This document shows positions 1-12,094 of a DNA stretch of 64,000 bases, piece after piece. This DNA is from Phlebotomus papatasi. Its lineage: Eukaryota; Arthropoda; Insecta; Diptera; Psychodidae. A program made the position numbers and the translations under genes. Location of the stretch: assembly GCF_024763615.1 (NCBI RefSeq), contig NC_077224.1, positions 40,930,712 to 40,994,711 on the forward strand, given 5' to 3'. Position 1 is the first letter of the stretch; every line of letters begins with the position of its first letter. Under the pieces are notes generated by a model that was given only the letters and a program-made list of their open reading frames with translations, had not been told where the DNA came from and did not search any database.

Positions 1-54
1 TCCCCAAAAATGAAGGAGCTGGCCCACAAGCTGGTGGCCAAGGACGGAGATTAG
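1..54 (+). CDS. C-terminal end of an unrecognised protein (partial)
   Basis: Reading from base 1, the frame gives SPKMKELAHKLVAKDGD and then TAG at 52-54. The codons are rich in G/C at the third position (CTG GCC CAC AAG CTG GTG GCC AAG GAC), as in the eys exons and unlike the surrounding AT-rich DNA, so I believe this is real coding sequence. The other two plus frames close at 11-13 and 96-98. The peptide is lysine-rich and polar, probably helical, with no recognisable motif. I do not recognise the family and assign no function. The gene runs towards the eys gene, so the two are convergent. A minus-strand reading cannot be fully excluded. Confidence 0.55.
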   Translation, partial: SPKMKELAHKLVAKDGD

Positions 55-117
55 AACAAAATGAACAAAGCAGACAGTCGTCTAACTGCTGCAAGTGATG
101 TCATTTTGCAGGTGAGT
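55..117 (+). other. 3' UTR start and splice donor after the stop codon
   Basis: After the TAG the exon continues for 57 bases and meets a consensus donor, GCAG|GTGAGT, with the intron starting at 112. All three frames are closed before the donor, so if it is used the intron lies in the 3' UTR, or this is an alternative exon. The acceptor was not identified. This is inference from a single site. Confidence 0.4.
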
Positions 118-1044
118 ATCGAAAAGATTGATAGTTACAGATATCACTACAGTGTCATGTTGAAAATATTATTTACAACGGACGCCAAAGCACAAAAAAA
201 ACATAAAAAAAAGATTTTTTAAGACACATCTTAAACAGATAAAAAGTAGAAGAAAATTGAAAATAAAAAGTTCAAAATATTTGTTTAATTATTCTATTTT
301 TTTATTAAAATTTGATCGAATTTAAAAATTTCAATTTAATCAGCTGAAGTGGTTAAAACTCAAATTTCTGAAATTTTATAATTGCAGTATATATATTTTT
401 TGAGTATTAATAATTTCAAAAAGAATCTAGAATATTATTTTTCTTGCTTTTTCAATTTAATGAAATGTAATTGACCGAAATTGTACGTATTTTTTTATCA
501 CTTCTATCTATAAATCGTGAGTAATTTTTTGTAAAAATGGAACATTTTGAAGTAAATCGTGTCAAAATCCTTAAGTTTGTCCAAAAATGTCTTATGTAGA
601 GGAGATTAGCCAAACACTAGATTTTGTGCATATTTTCATTAAGATAAATTTGAAAATGATTTTTCAAATATATCTTGCTTCTTAATTTCAATTTTCTCGC
701 GCAGAATAAGAATACGAGTAAAGAAAAAGCAGTTTCATTGATTTCATTATTTCAGGCATTGAACTGTATTTTTTTTTATAAATTTTTGCGTAACATGTCG
801 TTCTAGTGTGGACAGAAGTGATTTACTCATTCCATTATTCTGTGTCTTTCTCATTAAACATCGTCGATTGTATCACCTAGTGTCATATTTTAGTAGTATT
901 TTGACGTCCTCAAACCGGGGTATAATTTTTCCAGAATCCCAAAATGAGTGAAATATTCCGTTTTCTCCAGAATAAAATTTTTTTGGCCTAATCTTACCTT
1001 TTCACTGAAATACAAGGAGTTATTCATAAGCAATTAGAATGGCT

Positions 1045-1255
1045 CGAGTTCCCGGTTCCTCGAAAAAATTATATGGGTTCCCTATGTTCCCTGAAAAAAT
1101 ATATGAGTACCTCGAGAGTGTCCTGAAAATTGTAAGGGTTCCCCGGGTTCCATGAAAATTGTATGGGTTTTTAGATTACCCCGTGAGTTCCCTGAAAAAA
1201 AAATAAATGTTGGCTTCCCCGAGATCTCCGAGTTCCACGTGGGTTCCCCGGATTC
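1045..1255. repeat. Degenerate GGGTTCC/CCTGAAAA tandem repeat
   Basis: Short units of the type GGTTCCCTGAAAAAATATATG recur about eight times with drift (for example GGTTCCTCGAAAAAATTATA, GTTCCATGAAAATTGTATGG). The unit length is roughly 20-35 bases. It is an old, decayed minisatellite. No coding role is seen. Confidence 0.55.
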
Positions 1256-1362
1256 TTAGTGAGTGAAATATTTAGTTCAATTTTAATTAAAATTGCATAT
1301 TTGTTGCTCACAAGAATTGTAGCCTCAAACCGAAAGATTATTTTCTTGTGACAAAACACATG

Positions 1363-2550
1363 TAGGGGAAGTACTCATAATTTTGGACAGGATTCATTTA
1401 AACATCAATGTTCTAAGTTTGCAGCAGGGGGTGACATTAGCTCTGAAAAATGCGACCGGTTTCAGTGTAATTTTTTCCCTGTTTTCGTACACATTTCACG
1501 AGATATCTCCAAAACTACGTAGGTTGCCAATTTAGGGTTTTCGATTGCCTCTTCGTTATTAAATTGGCTTTTATCTTGTATTAGTATTTTTTGCTAGTTC
1601 ATTCTACAATGACAGAAAACAGCTAATAAACTCAAAAGTTTTTTCGGCTCTTTAGAAACATATGGGAAACATAGGAAATGTCATGCCCCTGGTTTGAAGT
1701 ATCTTTTTGGACACATTGCTTGTAATTTTGGATAGAAAACTAGCCTCAATAGGTTGCCCATTCTTCTTTATTTCAAGAACCTATCTTACCGGGTTCTCTT
1801 CCTGTTTATATAAGGGAACTCTAAAATGTCACAAGGAGCCCGGAAACGTTCCATAATCATTCATTAAAGTGATTTGACTTTGCTACTCCAAATGCGCGCG
1901 GATTCACTCATTCCCCGGCCTTTCTGGGAACCTTTTAAGGCTTTTCTCACTACATATCGTTCGTAGAGATGATGCTCCTTTGTTTCTCCAGGCATTTATA
2001 CAACCTAGTCATCACAAAAGTTAAAACTTTATAAAATTTCGAGGAAAAATACCTGTCCAAAGTAAGAGAAGTATCACCGTACTGGTGAATCTCTTAGAAA
2101 ATTGCCCATTTTTCACACGAAAAACGTAATTCACAAGGCTAATCTCACTTGAGGTCACATGTACAAATCAAGGAAAGATTTTTAGTACTTCATCATAGCT
2201 AAATAAGACTGAAGTATTTATAAACACGAAGTTCTGTCATATTTCTTTAATTTTCTTTAATTTGTCATTAATTTAGGAGTGAGTATTGAATAAATTAAAT
2301 TGAATTGAATTCTCGTAATCAACTGCTTCCACTGAAGTTTCAAAAAAGCAATTTTAAGTCAAATCATATTCAAAATTTAACGAATTTAGCCTTAAAATCT
2401 TTCAAAAAGAACAAATATTAAGATAGAATTCACTGTTCATCAAATATTGGTAGAAAATTCATAAGATAAATCAATTTAATTTTTGTGTCCAATTTTACCC
2501 TCAAAGTGTCTTAAATTAGAAGCTGTCCAAAATTATGAGCACTTCCCCTA
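1363..2550. mobile_element. TA-flanked MITE, TAGGGGAAGT type, 1.2 kb
   Basis: The ends are near-perfect inverted repeats of about 28 bases. The left begins TAGGGGAAGTACTCATAATT and the right, read on the other strand, TAGGGGAAGTGCTCATAATT. The terminal TA is the likely target duplication. The interior is AT-rich with no transposase, so this is non-autonomous. It belongs to the TA-GGG group seen throughout the window. Confidence 0.8.
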
Positions 2551-2670
2551 ATAATGTCAGTAATATGTATTTCGACTATATTCTCATACAAAAGAGTCTA
2601 GCGGGTCTAGCTGTCTAGGGTTCAGCGAACTTTTGGTATTCTGAAGTTTCGAGTTTTTTTTTTTAATGAT

Positions 2671-2766
2671 TAGGGTGGAGTCATTACTTTTCGACGTTAT
2701 AATATTTTAGCTAAAAACTTAAGATTTTTGCATGCTGTTCATAATTTAAGTGATAATTCCACCCTA
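2671..2766. mobile_element. Short TA-flanked MITE, 96 bp
   Basis: Left end TAGGGTGGAGTCATTAC and right end (complement) TAGGGTGGAATTATCAC flank a 60-base interior. The TA..TA boundaries match the other TA-GGG elements. Confidence 0.65.
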
Positions 2767-3019
2767 TGGTGTTAATCCGTTTTTTCGTATATCTGCTAGA
2801 AAAGCGTCCCTTATGATTTTAATGGTCACTGCAGAGGGTTCTTGTTTCAACCGAATAAGTCAGAATTCTATTTAATTGAAAGGGATTGAACCTTTTTACA
2901 CCATCGGTCTTAACTGATAGCGTTTCTACATAGTTACTGGAAGTTGGTTCATAAATATTTCAAGATTACTTTTACTACTGGAACTACACAGAGACAGCAT
3001 TTATGTAATCACTCTATCA

Positions 3020-3710
3020 CGGTGTTTGTCCGTCCGACTGTCGCCAGCTTTAGAGGATCAACGGTAAGACCATCCCTCTCCTTCCCCTCCAAAACAAGTT
3101 TTTTTTTGGGATTGCTCTAAAACGCGTTGTGCGTTTTTTCTAAGTTTTAGATATTATGTTTAAGAGATCCCCTGGCGGACATTTCGTTCTTATACGAAAA
3201 TACCGTTGAATTATTCGTAATAAAGGTTTTTCAAGGTCAAAAGTTATAAAGGCTCTATAGAGCGTATTTCTCAACCGAATAGTATCATGTTTAGACTTGT
3301 TGGAAAGGTCTTGGAATTTTTGACAAGACTCTACCTTTCAATCGGTTATGAACCGGTAATAAACCAATAACTAATTTTAGGTTGTGTAGATGTTGTCGGA
3401 ACATCCGGCCTAAAACTTTAAAGCGAAGAAGAAGAAGAAGATAACTAATTTTTATCCGAAATTCAATTATATTGCTCTAAAGGTGTATTTTGGGCGATAT
3501 TTTGAGTAATTTAAAAATCGGTTCAAATTGATTGTGAACCGGTAAACGATATGTGATGCGAAGGTATTTTTGAGGGAGCATCTAAAGCTGTTTGTACACT
3601 AGTAGCCATTAAAAAAAAAGCTTTTTTAAAGGAAATTTCCCCTATCATTGTAGGCAGAAACGTCAACATTTTTTAAAAGGCAAGGCTGGGACGCTTTGCC
3701 ACCTCTTTAT
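3020..3710. repeat. Dispersed repeat family R, copy 1
   Basis: Shares a collinear string of motifs with 31090-31945 and 48200-48990: TTTGTCCGTCC..GTCGCCAGC, a TTTTTTTGGGATTGCTC segment, GGACATTTCGT..ATACGAAAATA, a block of repeated CGGTT/AACCGG words, and GGGACGCTTTGCCACC at the right end. It has no coding capacity. The class is unknown; terminal inverted repeats were not found. Confidence 0.7.
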
Positions 3711-3995
3711 TTGTAATCCTTGTTATATTTCTTTCTTTACAATGTCTAATGCGACAATGTTTAATGAGCAGATGGCTCATACAACCTGAGAAAAAGTTTT
3801 CCACCGTTTTACTCTGGAGGTTGGTTACCAACGCTAAGACGGCGGTGGCCACTATCACACATAAAAAAATGGGGAAACAAAAAACTTTCTGACAATTTTA
3901 TCAACATAATGCAGAATATTTGATTGTCGCATTAGACATTTTAAAGAAAAAAACATAACAACAAGAATATTCTCAAGAATATTTTTATGGATTTA

Positions 3996-4141
3996 TGCCC
4001 AGTGCACAATAACATTTGTTTATCAACATGTTTTCAAAATGTCCTATGAGTGTGAGCGAGATGACTAGATCTCTGTTTCATTCACTCTCACTGAAATATC
4101 AAAAACATGTTTACAAAACAAAAGTTATTGTGCATTGGACA
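3996..4141. mobile_element. TTA-flanked MITE of the GTGCACAATAAC family, copy 1
   Basis: A 146-bp element with inverted ends TGCCCAGTGCACAATAAC and (complement) TGTCCAATGCACAATAAC, flanked on both sides by TTA. Close copies lie at 8895-9043 and 17469-17614. Confidence 0.8.
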
Positions 4142-4499
4142 TTACAGTGCAATTTCTAATGTTATTAGATAGAAAAGTTTGAAGTTGCGAATTCTCTTCA
4201 TCCAAATCTGTAAAATATTTTTACGACACTAAGTGATGCAAACGGCGATGAATTTGCCGCACAACTGACTCACAATTTTTCCATGACAATCTGTGAAGCT
4301 TTTTGAGTGAGTGTAATACAATGAGTGTTATCAATTTGTTTTCTGTGATTATTCTAGATATTATGGAGGACAGAATTTTGGGTATTTTAAAAACTACACA
4401 CGAACAACAGCAGCAGCTAATGAATCTACAACAACTTCAGAAAAAAATTCTTATAGTGTGTTTGGGGTGGGAAGGAAAGACAAAGTTAATGAAGATTCA

Positions 4500-6620
4500 A
4501 TAAGAGATAATAATATATTTAAAAAAAAATGGGGAAAAATTGCAATTCCGTGGACGTGATGATAAGTGAAAAAAATATACAATCGAAGCAAGAAACTTTT
4601 TCTAATTGGAGAAAAAGACAAAGAAAATAGAAATATAATTGCTGTGGGAAAGATTTATTTTGTAGATTATTGTGACATCCAATGTAAGATTCCTTTTTTT
4701 TTTGGGAATATTTATTGAGTATATACAGAAAAGTTGATTGAGCTTTCATATTTTGCATATGACAATTTTCTGCAATAGAACGTTTTTTTTTTCTTATTTG
4801 AAAATGTATTTTTTTTTAAAAAATTTATTTACAAATTGGACAGCAAGTTATATTTCAAAGCCACGGATTCTCTTTTTTTGGAATCATTAACAATGAATAC
4901 AATCACGTTTATAAAGGATTAAAAGGATGTTCTGATGGATTTTTTTAATCCTTCTGTTATGATGTTGCAAAGAAAGGAGTTGATGAGAAAATTGTGTCTG
5001 TTTTTAATGTACTCAGAAAAAAAAGTATATTATATAAAGTATAATTTTGTAAAATATCCCCTTTAAAAGAAAAGAAAAAAAAAGAATATCTGTGGATTTT
5101 TTTTTGTATTTTTTCTATCCAGAAAAAAATCAAGGATAACACCATTAAATTAGCATAAAACATATAAATCATACATTGAGACACATTCCAACATTATGCT
5201 GTTGCTGTTTGCAGTTGAAATTTTACTGAAAGTAATGAAGATAGTAAAGAGAAAAAAATCATAAGAAAAAAATATAATTAAAAAAAATGTAAATGTGAAA
5301 ATGATTGAGATAAAACTTATATAGATTCTTTTCCGGGAACTTTCACACACAAACACAAAATAGACACGTATCCATTTAAAATGATAAAAAAAATTCAAAC
5401 ACTCATAATGATTACACATTATTACCTTGTTTTCTTTTCTGTCTCTTCTTTATTGTTTCTTTCAATTGTGACAAAAAAAATAAATAAGAAACAAAATTTG
5501 TCGCAATTTGCGATGAATTTTTGGATGAGAAATAAATCCATCTGCAATCGTGTACTGAGTGGTTTTCTTGACAAAAAGAAAGAAAAATAAAACAACAGCA
5601 AAATAGGTGAAAAAACTTATCGAATTATGAGGCAACATAACACGGATGATACCCTAAAAAATCAAGAAATTTTTCACAAAAAGTGAATTTAAAAAGAAAA
5701 ATGAATGAAACGCCAGAGTGATACTGAATGATTAATTTAGAAGTACGGCAAAGTGCCCATGCCTCGTACGATCCTATCCTTCGTAATGATAAAAAATTTT
5801 CTGTTTATCAATAAATGTGACATCGCACCAATATTTTAAAAACTAGGAGAAAATGCTTAGTTTTTAAAATATGCGGAGTCACATTTATTGAGAAACATTG
5901 AAAAAATTTAGTCATTACGAAGCTTGGGATCATACGAAGCATGGGCACTTTCTACTAAAATAAAAAAATAAAAAAAAAACAGAGAAGATTAAAGAAATTA
6001 AAAAAAATATATATAAAGTGTAATAACTAAAAGTGAAAAAAGAAGTAATGTAATTGCATATATTATTCTTACTACCAATTTACTATTTTATTGAGTAGGG
6101 GATGGTTGATGAAAAAAGATAAAAAAAAGGATAGAGTAATGGAGATTCTTAAGCATATTGCTGAAAAAAAAAAGAAAATTTATTCATCTGTCGGAGATTA
6201 AAAATGACAATTGGATGGATTGTGAAAGTATTCGATCAATAAATGTGAAGACAAGACAAAAAAAAATACACAAAAAGCTAAAAAAAAAAATCTTTTTAAT
6301 AAAAGAAAAAATGAATTAGAAAATAAATTTTATATATAAAAGAAATCTTTAAGAAAAGAAAGATAAAAAGAAATATTCCTACTTTTAAAAGAATATTGCA
6401 AAAAAGAGAAATGCATTAAATGTAATAATTTAGAAAGAAAATTAATAATCCAGAGATTTTTGTGTTAAAAATGTCGCTTTTTGGTGTTTTATCATTTGTT
6501 TTTTCTTTTGTAAAAAAAAAATAATCTAAGACTTGGAGAATTTTCTCCATTTACACTTGTTATAATTTTTTATCATTTTTATTTAGATTCTTTTTCTTTC
6601 TTAATTTTTTTTTTAGCAAA
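4500..6620 (+). other. Strongly A-rich plus-strand tract
   Basis: The plus strand is full of A-runs and purine stretches (AAAAAAAGAAAA and similar), most strongly from about 5580 to 6480. Most of it is not tandemly repetitive. Strand-asymmetric A-richness suits a transcribed 3' UTR or intron of the left gene, but this is inference. A small open frame at 4303-4503 includes HEQQQQLMNLQQLQKK, a Gln-rich stretch I cannot assign. Confidence 0.4.
5744..5957. mobile_element. Inverted-repeat element, AAGTGCCCATGC type
   Basis: The two ends mirror each other: TACGGCAAAGTGCCCATGCC on the left and, on the complement, AAAGTGCCCATGCTTCGTAT on the right. The arms (ACATTTATTGA / TCAATAAATGT and more) nearly meet, giving one long hairpin of about 210 bases. 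A half copy is at 10527. Confidence 0.75.
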
Positions 6621-6641
6621 TTGCAGAAGAACATCTTGTGG

Positions 6642-6683
6642 CTAAAGTAGTTGGATAGAGCAATCTGTATCCAACTACTTTAG
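6642..6683. repeat. Perfect 16-bp hairpin
   Basis: CTAAAGTAGTTGGATA at 6642-6657 is the exact reverse complement of 6668-6683, with a 10-base loop. It stands alone in AT-rich DNA with no larger inverted repeat around it. Confidence 0.75.
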
Positions 6684-6962
6684 GCGCTTTGTTGGTTTTC
6701 TGAAATTAACCCAAGTGAAATATTACATTTTTAAAAATTCCACTTCATTTTTCCTTTCATTTTTCAGAAGAAAAACCTTTCAAACTCCAACACTTCACCA
6801 TTTTTTAAGCTCTGATTTTTGGGAGAGGTATTACGGGATTTTAGGTAAGCTCCGCCCATATTTTTAGACCACGCCCATTACCGGTTTATTATTAATTAAG
6901 ATTGGCAATTCATTTAGGTTTCCATGCAATTAAATATTTAATGATAATAAAATATACTTAAT

Positions 6963-7395
6963 TAGGGTAAGTGTGCCAAATTTCGATATAGTTGCACGCA
7001 ACCGCCAAATTCTCAAAATTGAAATGTAATATTTTTAATAGAATTTGAATTTTTTGTTACTTTTTATTAAAGAGTGTTTCTTGGAACCTTGTAGACAGTT
7101 TATCGTCTTTATTTTCTCTAAATTCATTCTTAATCATTTTTAAAGGGAATAAAAATATGTAAACATAACATTGGTGCCCTATTTCGGCCACCTTCATTCT
7201 CATAGTTCCGTACCCTCCCGGAATTCTTTCAATGTCTTTTTCAGATCATCTTGCTCGTCGAAGCGACATTTTTTTGCTATTTTTCCATTGTATATTCTCT
7301 AGAGTATGCAAAAACTAAAAAATCATGGATATTCGAAGAACAAAAAAAATGTGGCCGAAATTGCAAGCTGGCCGGAATTTGGCACACTTACCCTA
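6963..7395. mobile_element. TA-flanked MITE, GGGTAAGTGTGCCAAATTTC family, copy 1
   Basis: Inverted ends TAGGGTAAGTGTGCCAAATT and (complement) TAGGGTAAGTGTGCCAAATT are identical for 20 bases. The right arm carries GGCCGAAATTGCAAGCTGG. About 433 bp. Sister copies are at 57197-57627 (about the same length) and 42158-42565 (reverse orientation). Confidence 0.88.
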
Positions 7396-7512
7396 CATGT
7401 GAAAAATTCTAAAATACTAAATTTACCCTGTAAAAAAATTAATAATTGGAATTACATTAATAAACATACTCAAATTGATCGTGATTACAAATTGAATTAA
7501 AATTTGAATTGT

Positions 7513-7680
7513 TAAGGGGGAAGTTAGGCACCTTTGAATTGGGGCAGCTTTGAAAATGGGATTTCTTCCCATTTTTAAATCGAATTGACCCTTATAATGT
7601 AATTTAGCTTCGCATTTTCTTTGTTGAGCTAAATTATGTCATAATAAGGTCCAGTTTGATTTAAAAGGAGAAAAAAGCGC
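7513..7680. mobile_element. Partial TA-GGGGG element (related to 32555-32714)
   Basis: The left end AAGGGGGAAGTTAGGCACC and the following TTTGAATTGGGGCAGC match the left end of the element at 32555. An internal hairpin (AATTTAGCTTCGC / GAGCTAAATTATG) follows, but no matching right terminus is seen, so the copy looks truncated. Confidence 0.5.
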
Positions 7681-8479
7681 AATATTTTTCACATTTTTCC
7701 GTACAATTTATTTCACTTTGGTCTTTGCAATTCAACATGTTACAATGCGTCCGTCTCCGTCTTAGTTCTCCATCCGACTTCTGGTATTAAACAGTGGTAT
7801 TAAACATTAAGTGGCACTGAAACAGTGCTACTTAACGCTTGTTTTTGGACTTATGAAAATCTTTTTTACTTCTTCTAAATCCATATAATTATTCACTGTT
7901 TCATTCAAAAACATAATATAAAAAAAATTATGAAAAATATTAAAGAAAAATTAAAAAATAATGATTATACCGAAATAAGTCAGCATGCGCTAACTGGGTC
8001 GCTTTTTCGCTAATTCACTTTTAATAATACCTTTGGATTTAAAATACTTTTTCACAAGGAAAAAACAATAAATGTTTTCAATCAACCAGCTGTCATTAGC
8101 GAAAATATCACTGCTAGAAAATTTTTAATGAAAAACCCAGCTGGTACAAGATTGAAATGAGTCGATTACACTCACTTATTTAATGAATAAAAATATTATT
8201 TTTGCATTTTCTCAAAGTTGAATAGTTATATTATGTTACTGTAGTGACTATATTACGGAAATAAAAATAAAAATATTATTCTAAAAGTGGATTAGTCATA
8301 AACGATCCAGATAGCGAAGCGCCCGGATTAGCACACTTGACTATATTTCTATCTGTATTTTATTTTCTGCAACTTTGAAACTTAATGTAAGTTTATTTTA
8401 GAGCTACAGAAAAAATTAAAGGCAATTATTATAATTATGGGCGGGACTTAAAAAACCGCACTGATAAAAATAAACCGCA

Positions 8480-8704
8480 TAGGGTGGCGGCATTACTTTT
8501 GGCCTGTCTTTACTTATGGTCTCGTCGCAGTTTTTGTCAGAAAATGATTCTGAAAACCAAGAAAATGTGACATGCTATAACAACACATTGAATATTTGAA
8601 TATTAATTTTGAGATTTTTCGAAATCATTTTTTGTGACATTGTAAAGTTTTTTTCGAGGAGGCCATAAGTAAAGACAGAGACCCCAAGTAATGCTGCTAC
8701 CCTA
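8480..8704. mobile_element. TA-flanked MITE, AGGGTGGCGGCATTAC type, 225 bp
   Basis: Left TAGGGTGGCGGCATTACTTT and right complement TAGGGTAGCAGCATTACTTG. The arms continue with CTGTCTTTACTTATGG paired to CCATAAGTAAAGACAG. Confidence 0.85.
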
Positions 8705-8894
8705 TTCTATAAAGAAGACAAAAAATATTCAGTTTCTCGGACGTATTGAGCAAAATAAGAATTAACAGGTGTTAAGCCTCTTCTAAATTACCACGCCTAA
8801 ATGTTGATGACAAATCATACGACAATCAAATGCTAATTGATTTTTTTTCTTGGTTTATGATTCTAATTTCATTCCATTTTCCGTGAGAGTATTA

Positions 8895-9043
8895 TGGCCA
8901 ACGCACAATAATTATTGTTTTTTTTTTAACATATTTTCGACATTTCAATGAGAGGGAGTGAGATTTAAATCTAGTCATTTCGCTCACTCTCATAGGAAAC
9001 TTTGAAAACATATTTACAAACAAAAGTTATTGTGCGCTGGACA
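8895..9043. mobile_element. TTA-flanked MITE of the GTGCACAATAAC family, copy 2
   Basis: 149 bp. Ends TGGCCAACGCACAATAA and complement TGTCCAGCGCACAATAAC, with TTA on both flanks. The interior CACTCTCAT / ATGAGAGGGAGTG arms match copies 1 and 3. Confidence 0.85.
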
Positions 9044-9599
9044 TTATACATATTACTGTGCAGTTAATTGTTTTCAGATAATGTGCTAAATATTCCATTA
9101 AAAAATTACATGGAATTTCTATAGGGGCGTGGTTTATATTTTATGTTAAGGATTAAAGTTATGGAATATTTTTTTCTTTATATTGTATTGAAATAATTTA
9201 TCGAGTATTCTTTACATTAATAAACATACTCAAATTGATCGTGATTACAAAATGGGCGTGACCAAAAAAATGTTCCTGGGCGGGGCTTATTTAAGAACTT
9301 CAGTACTGTCTCGATGTAAAGTATGCAATTGCAAAAAAAAAACTGTGGTAGTGTTGTGATGCCATCATTATTTTTGGTTTTATTCTGAATTTTATTCTTG
9401 CACACTGATTTTATGCATTTTTAGTACACTCAATTTTCTTTCAACCAAGAAGATAAAAGAAAATAATTTGTAAGTAATATTGCAATTTTTGTCACATCAA
9501 TCACTTTCACTCAAGATTGGAGTGTGCTATTTTGGAGAGAATGATAAATAGAATGTTTGAAACAAAATTGTTAATTATTCGAGTATAAAAAGGAATTCA

Positions 9600-10250
9600 G
9601 AGATAAAGAAAATATGGGGCTTATATTGTTGTCTAACACGAAAAAAAGGGATCGACGAAAATGAGACTAGAAATACAAAAAAAAGAAACAAATTTCATTT
9701 ATTTTACAAGAAAGAATTATCCTCATCTGAAAAATAAATCATGATATCAAACTATGTAAAAAAATATTAAGTTAAATGTGGACGAGGAGAAATCAATCTG
9801 TAAATTTTCAAAAAAATATTTACTTTAGTAAAAAAAAAGAAATAAAGTGAAGAGAAGCATTAAATCATTCAATAATGTTCTTATAATTTTTCTAGGGTCA
9901 AATAACAGTAAATTTTATTATAAAAAAAAACAAATAAAGCAAAGACCGAAAAGTTTTTAAGAAAAAAAGATTAAAGAAAAACCGTAAATATTCAAGTAAA
10001 TGAATATAAGTAATAATTGGGACGGATACTAAAGTTTAGAATTGGAATAAAATTATTCACTCTTTACACGCAAGAAAAAAAAAAAAAAACAAAAACCAAC
10101 CCATTTAAAAAATACTATTATTATAATTATTATTACATGAAAAAAGTGCAGAGGAAATATTATGTAATTAATATGATTTTAGATAAAGAATAAAAGAAAA
10201 TAATTGTATATTTGTGTTACTATTTTTTTTTTAACTTGGAGATCGATTGT
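9600..10250 (+). other. Second A-rich plus-strand tract
   Basis: Similar composition to 4500-6620: long A/G runs on the plus strand, no open frame of note, and AATAAA near 10190 followed by TTGTATATTTGTGTT, a plausible cleavage region for a plus-strand transcript. This is inference only. Confidence 0.3.
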
Positions 10251-10526
10251 CCGATTGGAAACTGAATATATTATTTGCATAATATTACCCAAAATAATCG
10301 ACTTTGAACCTTTTCAAGTGAACTGGTAAAAAGTGGCGACGAAATGCTTAATTTTGCATTGTTAATAAAAATCAGTTTTTTAATTATAGTCCAGTGTTAA
10401 ATTGCAGGACTATTAGTTTTGACGAATCTAAGGTTCAAAAGGTTCAAAAGTTATAATAAAATTAATTTCAGTTTTTCCTAAAAATGTCGGTAAGTACTCC
10501 ACCCTATCAAATATTGTTTCACTTGG

Positions 10527-10680
10527 TAGGGGAAAGTGTCCATGCTTCATACGATCCAAGTTTAATAAATAACTAATTTTTTCATATTTTAATCAATAAT
10601 TGTGAGTCATGGCAATATATTTTAATAGCTGGTCCTAAACCTTAATTTCCTAAAAAAAATTAGGATCATAACTTTTTTTC
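10527..10680. mobile_element. Half copy of a TA-GGG element
   Basis: Left end TAGGGGAAAGTGTCCATGCT followed by TCATACGATCC matches the arm of the 5744-5957 element. A right end was not found. The region to about 10680 shares AATAATTGTGAGTCATGGCA-type words with 36100-36200. Confidence 0.5.
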
Positions 10681-11700
10681 GTAGTATCAGGAAGCAAAAA
10701 TCAAAAATAGGTCCAAAACTGTAATTTTGATACATGATATTTCATAAGTTTTTGTCTTAATTAATGTCGCTGTTCAGGAAAATTACAATCATATCCACAT
10801 AGAGGGTTCATCAGTATTACTATTTATTTAAAAATAATTTTACTTGGTGGACACTGTTTTTGTGGGTGGTGACAAATTTATAAATTCTACCTGTGCCCAT
10901 CCTATATTTTAAGAAGGGTCCATGAATGATAATTTAAATGTGGCAACTCTATCATTCGATGTGATTCTTTTATAATCACAATTATTGTAATCTTCCAATT
11001 TTATCAACAATTGACATAACCTTGTTGCATGAATTTTAAGGTTGCAGAGTGAAATTTTCATAGACTCTAAGTGATAAAACGGTTTTCGCTAGTGCCCTAA
11101 TGTCATAAAAACACGGCTCAGAAAAATTACATAAAAGTGATTTTAAAACTATTAACCAGTCGTACATACGATTTAAGCAGAAAGATTATAGTTTCGTCTA
11201 AATATTGATGTGAAATTTTGCGTATCCAGTGTAGAGCGTATGGCCCATTCGACAGTTGTTAACCCAGTCGATGGGCAACCAACCAATTCTAGTCTTTCAT
11301 TCCTATGATACACCCAACACATCATCCCCAGCCGGGTGCTGAAGGTTGTTATATAGTGCTCTTGTTGCTTATGGCAATTACCACTAGAGATGGTAAAATT
11401 TCAGAAATTTCACAGCTGTCGCCACCTACTTTAGGCGGAAATTCATGAAATTTCTTGAAATTTACTAACTCTAATTACCACTAGTACTTCAGTGAGTGAA
11501 CATCAGTCGCCGTGGATAGTTCACTCGAAGGAAGTTGAAAGATGTGTGGCACCTTCAGTCAGTTCCCCATTTTCCCTTAATAAGTTATATTATTTCAGTG
11601 AGCCCCATCAAGGGTTACATCTGTGAAATTTTTACAGTGACAATTGGCCTTCGTATTGTTCAATCAATTATTATTATCATTATTATTATACAGGATTATT

Positions 11701-11990
11701 ACATATACGGTTCTTCGTTATCCGGCTGACTGGGGGACAAAATGACATTTAGGTTTTTTGAATGATCAACGGTTTTTATATTTTATGCTGTGTGAATTTA
11801 TTTTCTGTCTGTCAAAGAACAAGAGAATTTTCTTTATGGTGTGCTTAAAAACTTCGATTCAATGATACTTTAATTCACACTGGAGAAACTTCATGTTTAG
11901 TAAAAATATTTTTGAATACATCAACCGCTAGTGTTTGGCAGCTGTCACCCGGATAACGAATTGCCGGATACCGAAGAGCCGTGTGTATAC
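11701..11990. mobile_element. Inverted-repeat element, CTTCGTTATCCGGC type
   Basis: ACGGTTCTTCGTTATCCGGC near 11707 pairs with CCGGATACCGAAGAGCCGTG near 11965-11983. About 290 bp, no coding content. The TSD was not resolved. Confidence 0.6.
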
Positions 11991-12094
11991 AAATTATACA
12001 GGAAGGCCCGAACCCAACTTGTATAAAAATCGCTACTGAATTTCCATTTTCTTCTTGAGGAAATTCTAAAGATTTCCAGGAATTATTTGAGCTG

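Noticed and set aside
4303..4503. Small plus-strand gene with HEQQQQLMNLQQLQKK
   Set aside because: Reminiscent of a retrotransposon gag start, but no zinc knuckle, LTR or further frame was found, so it is not called as a gene.
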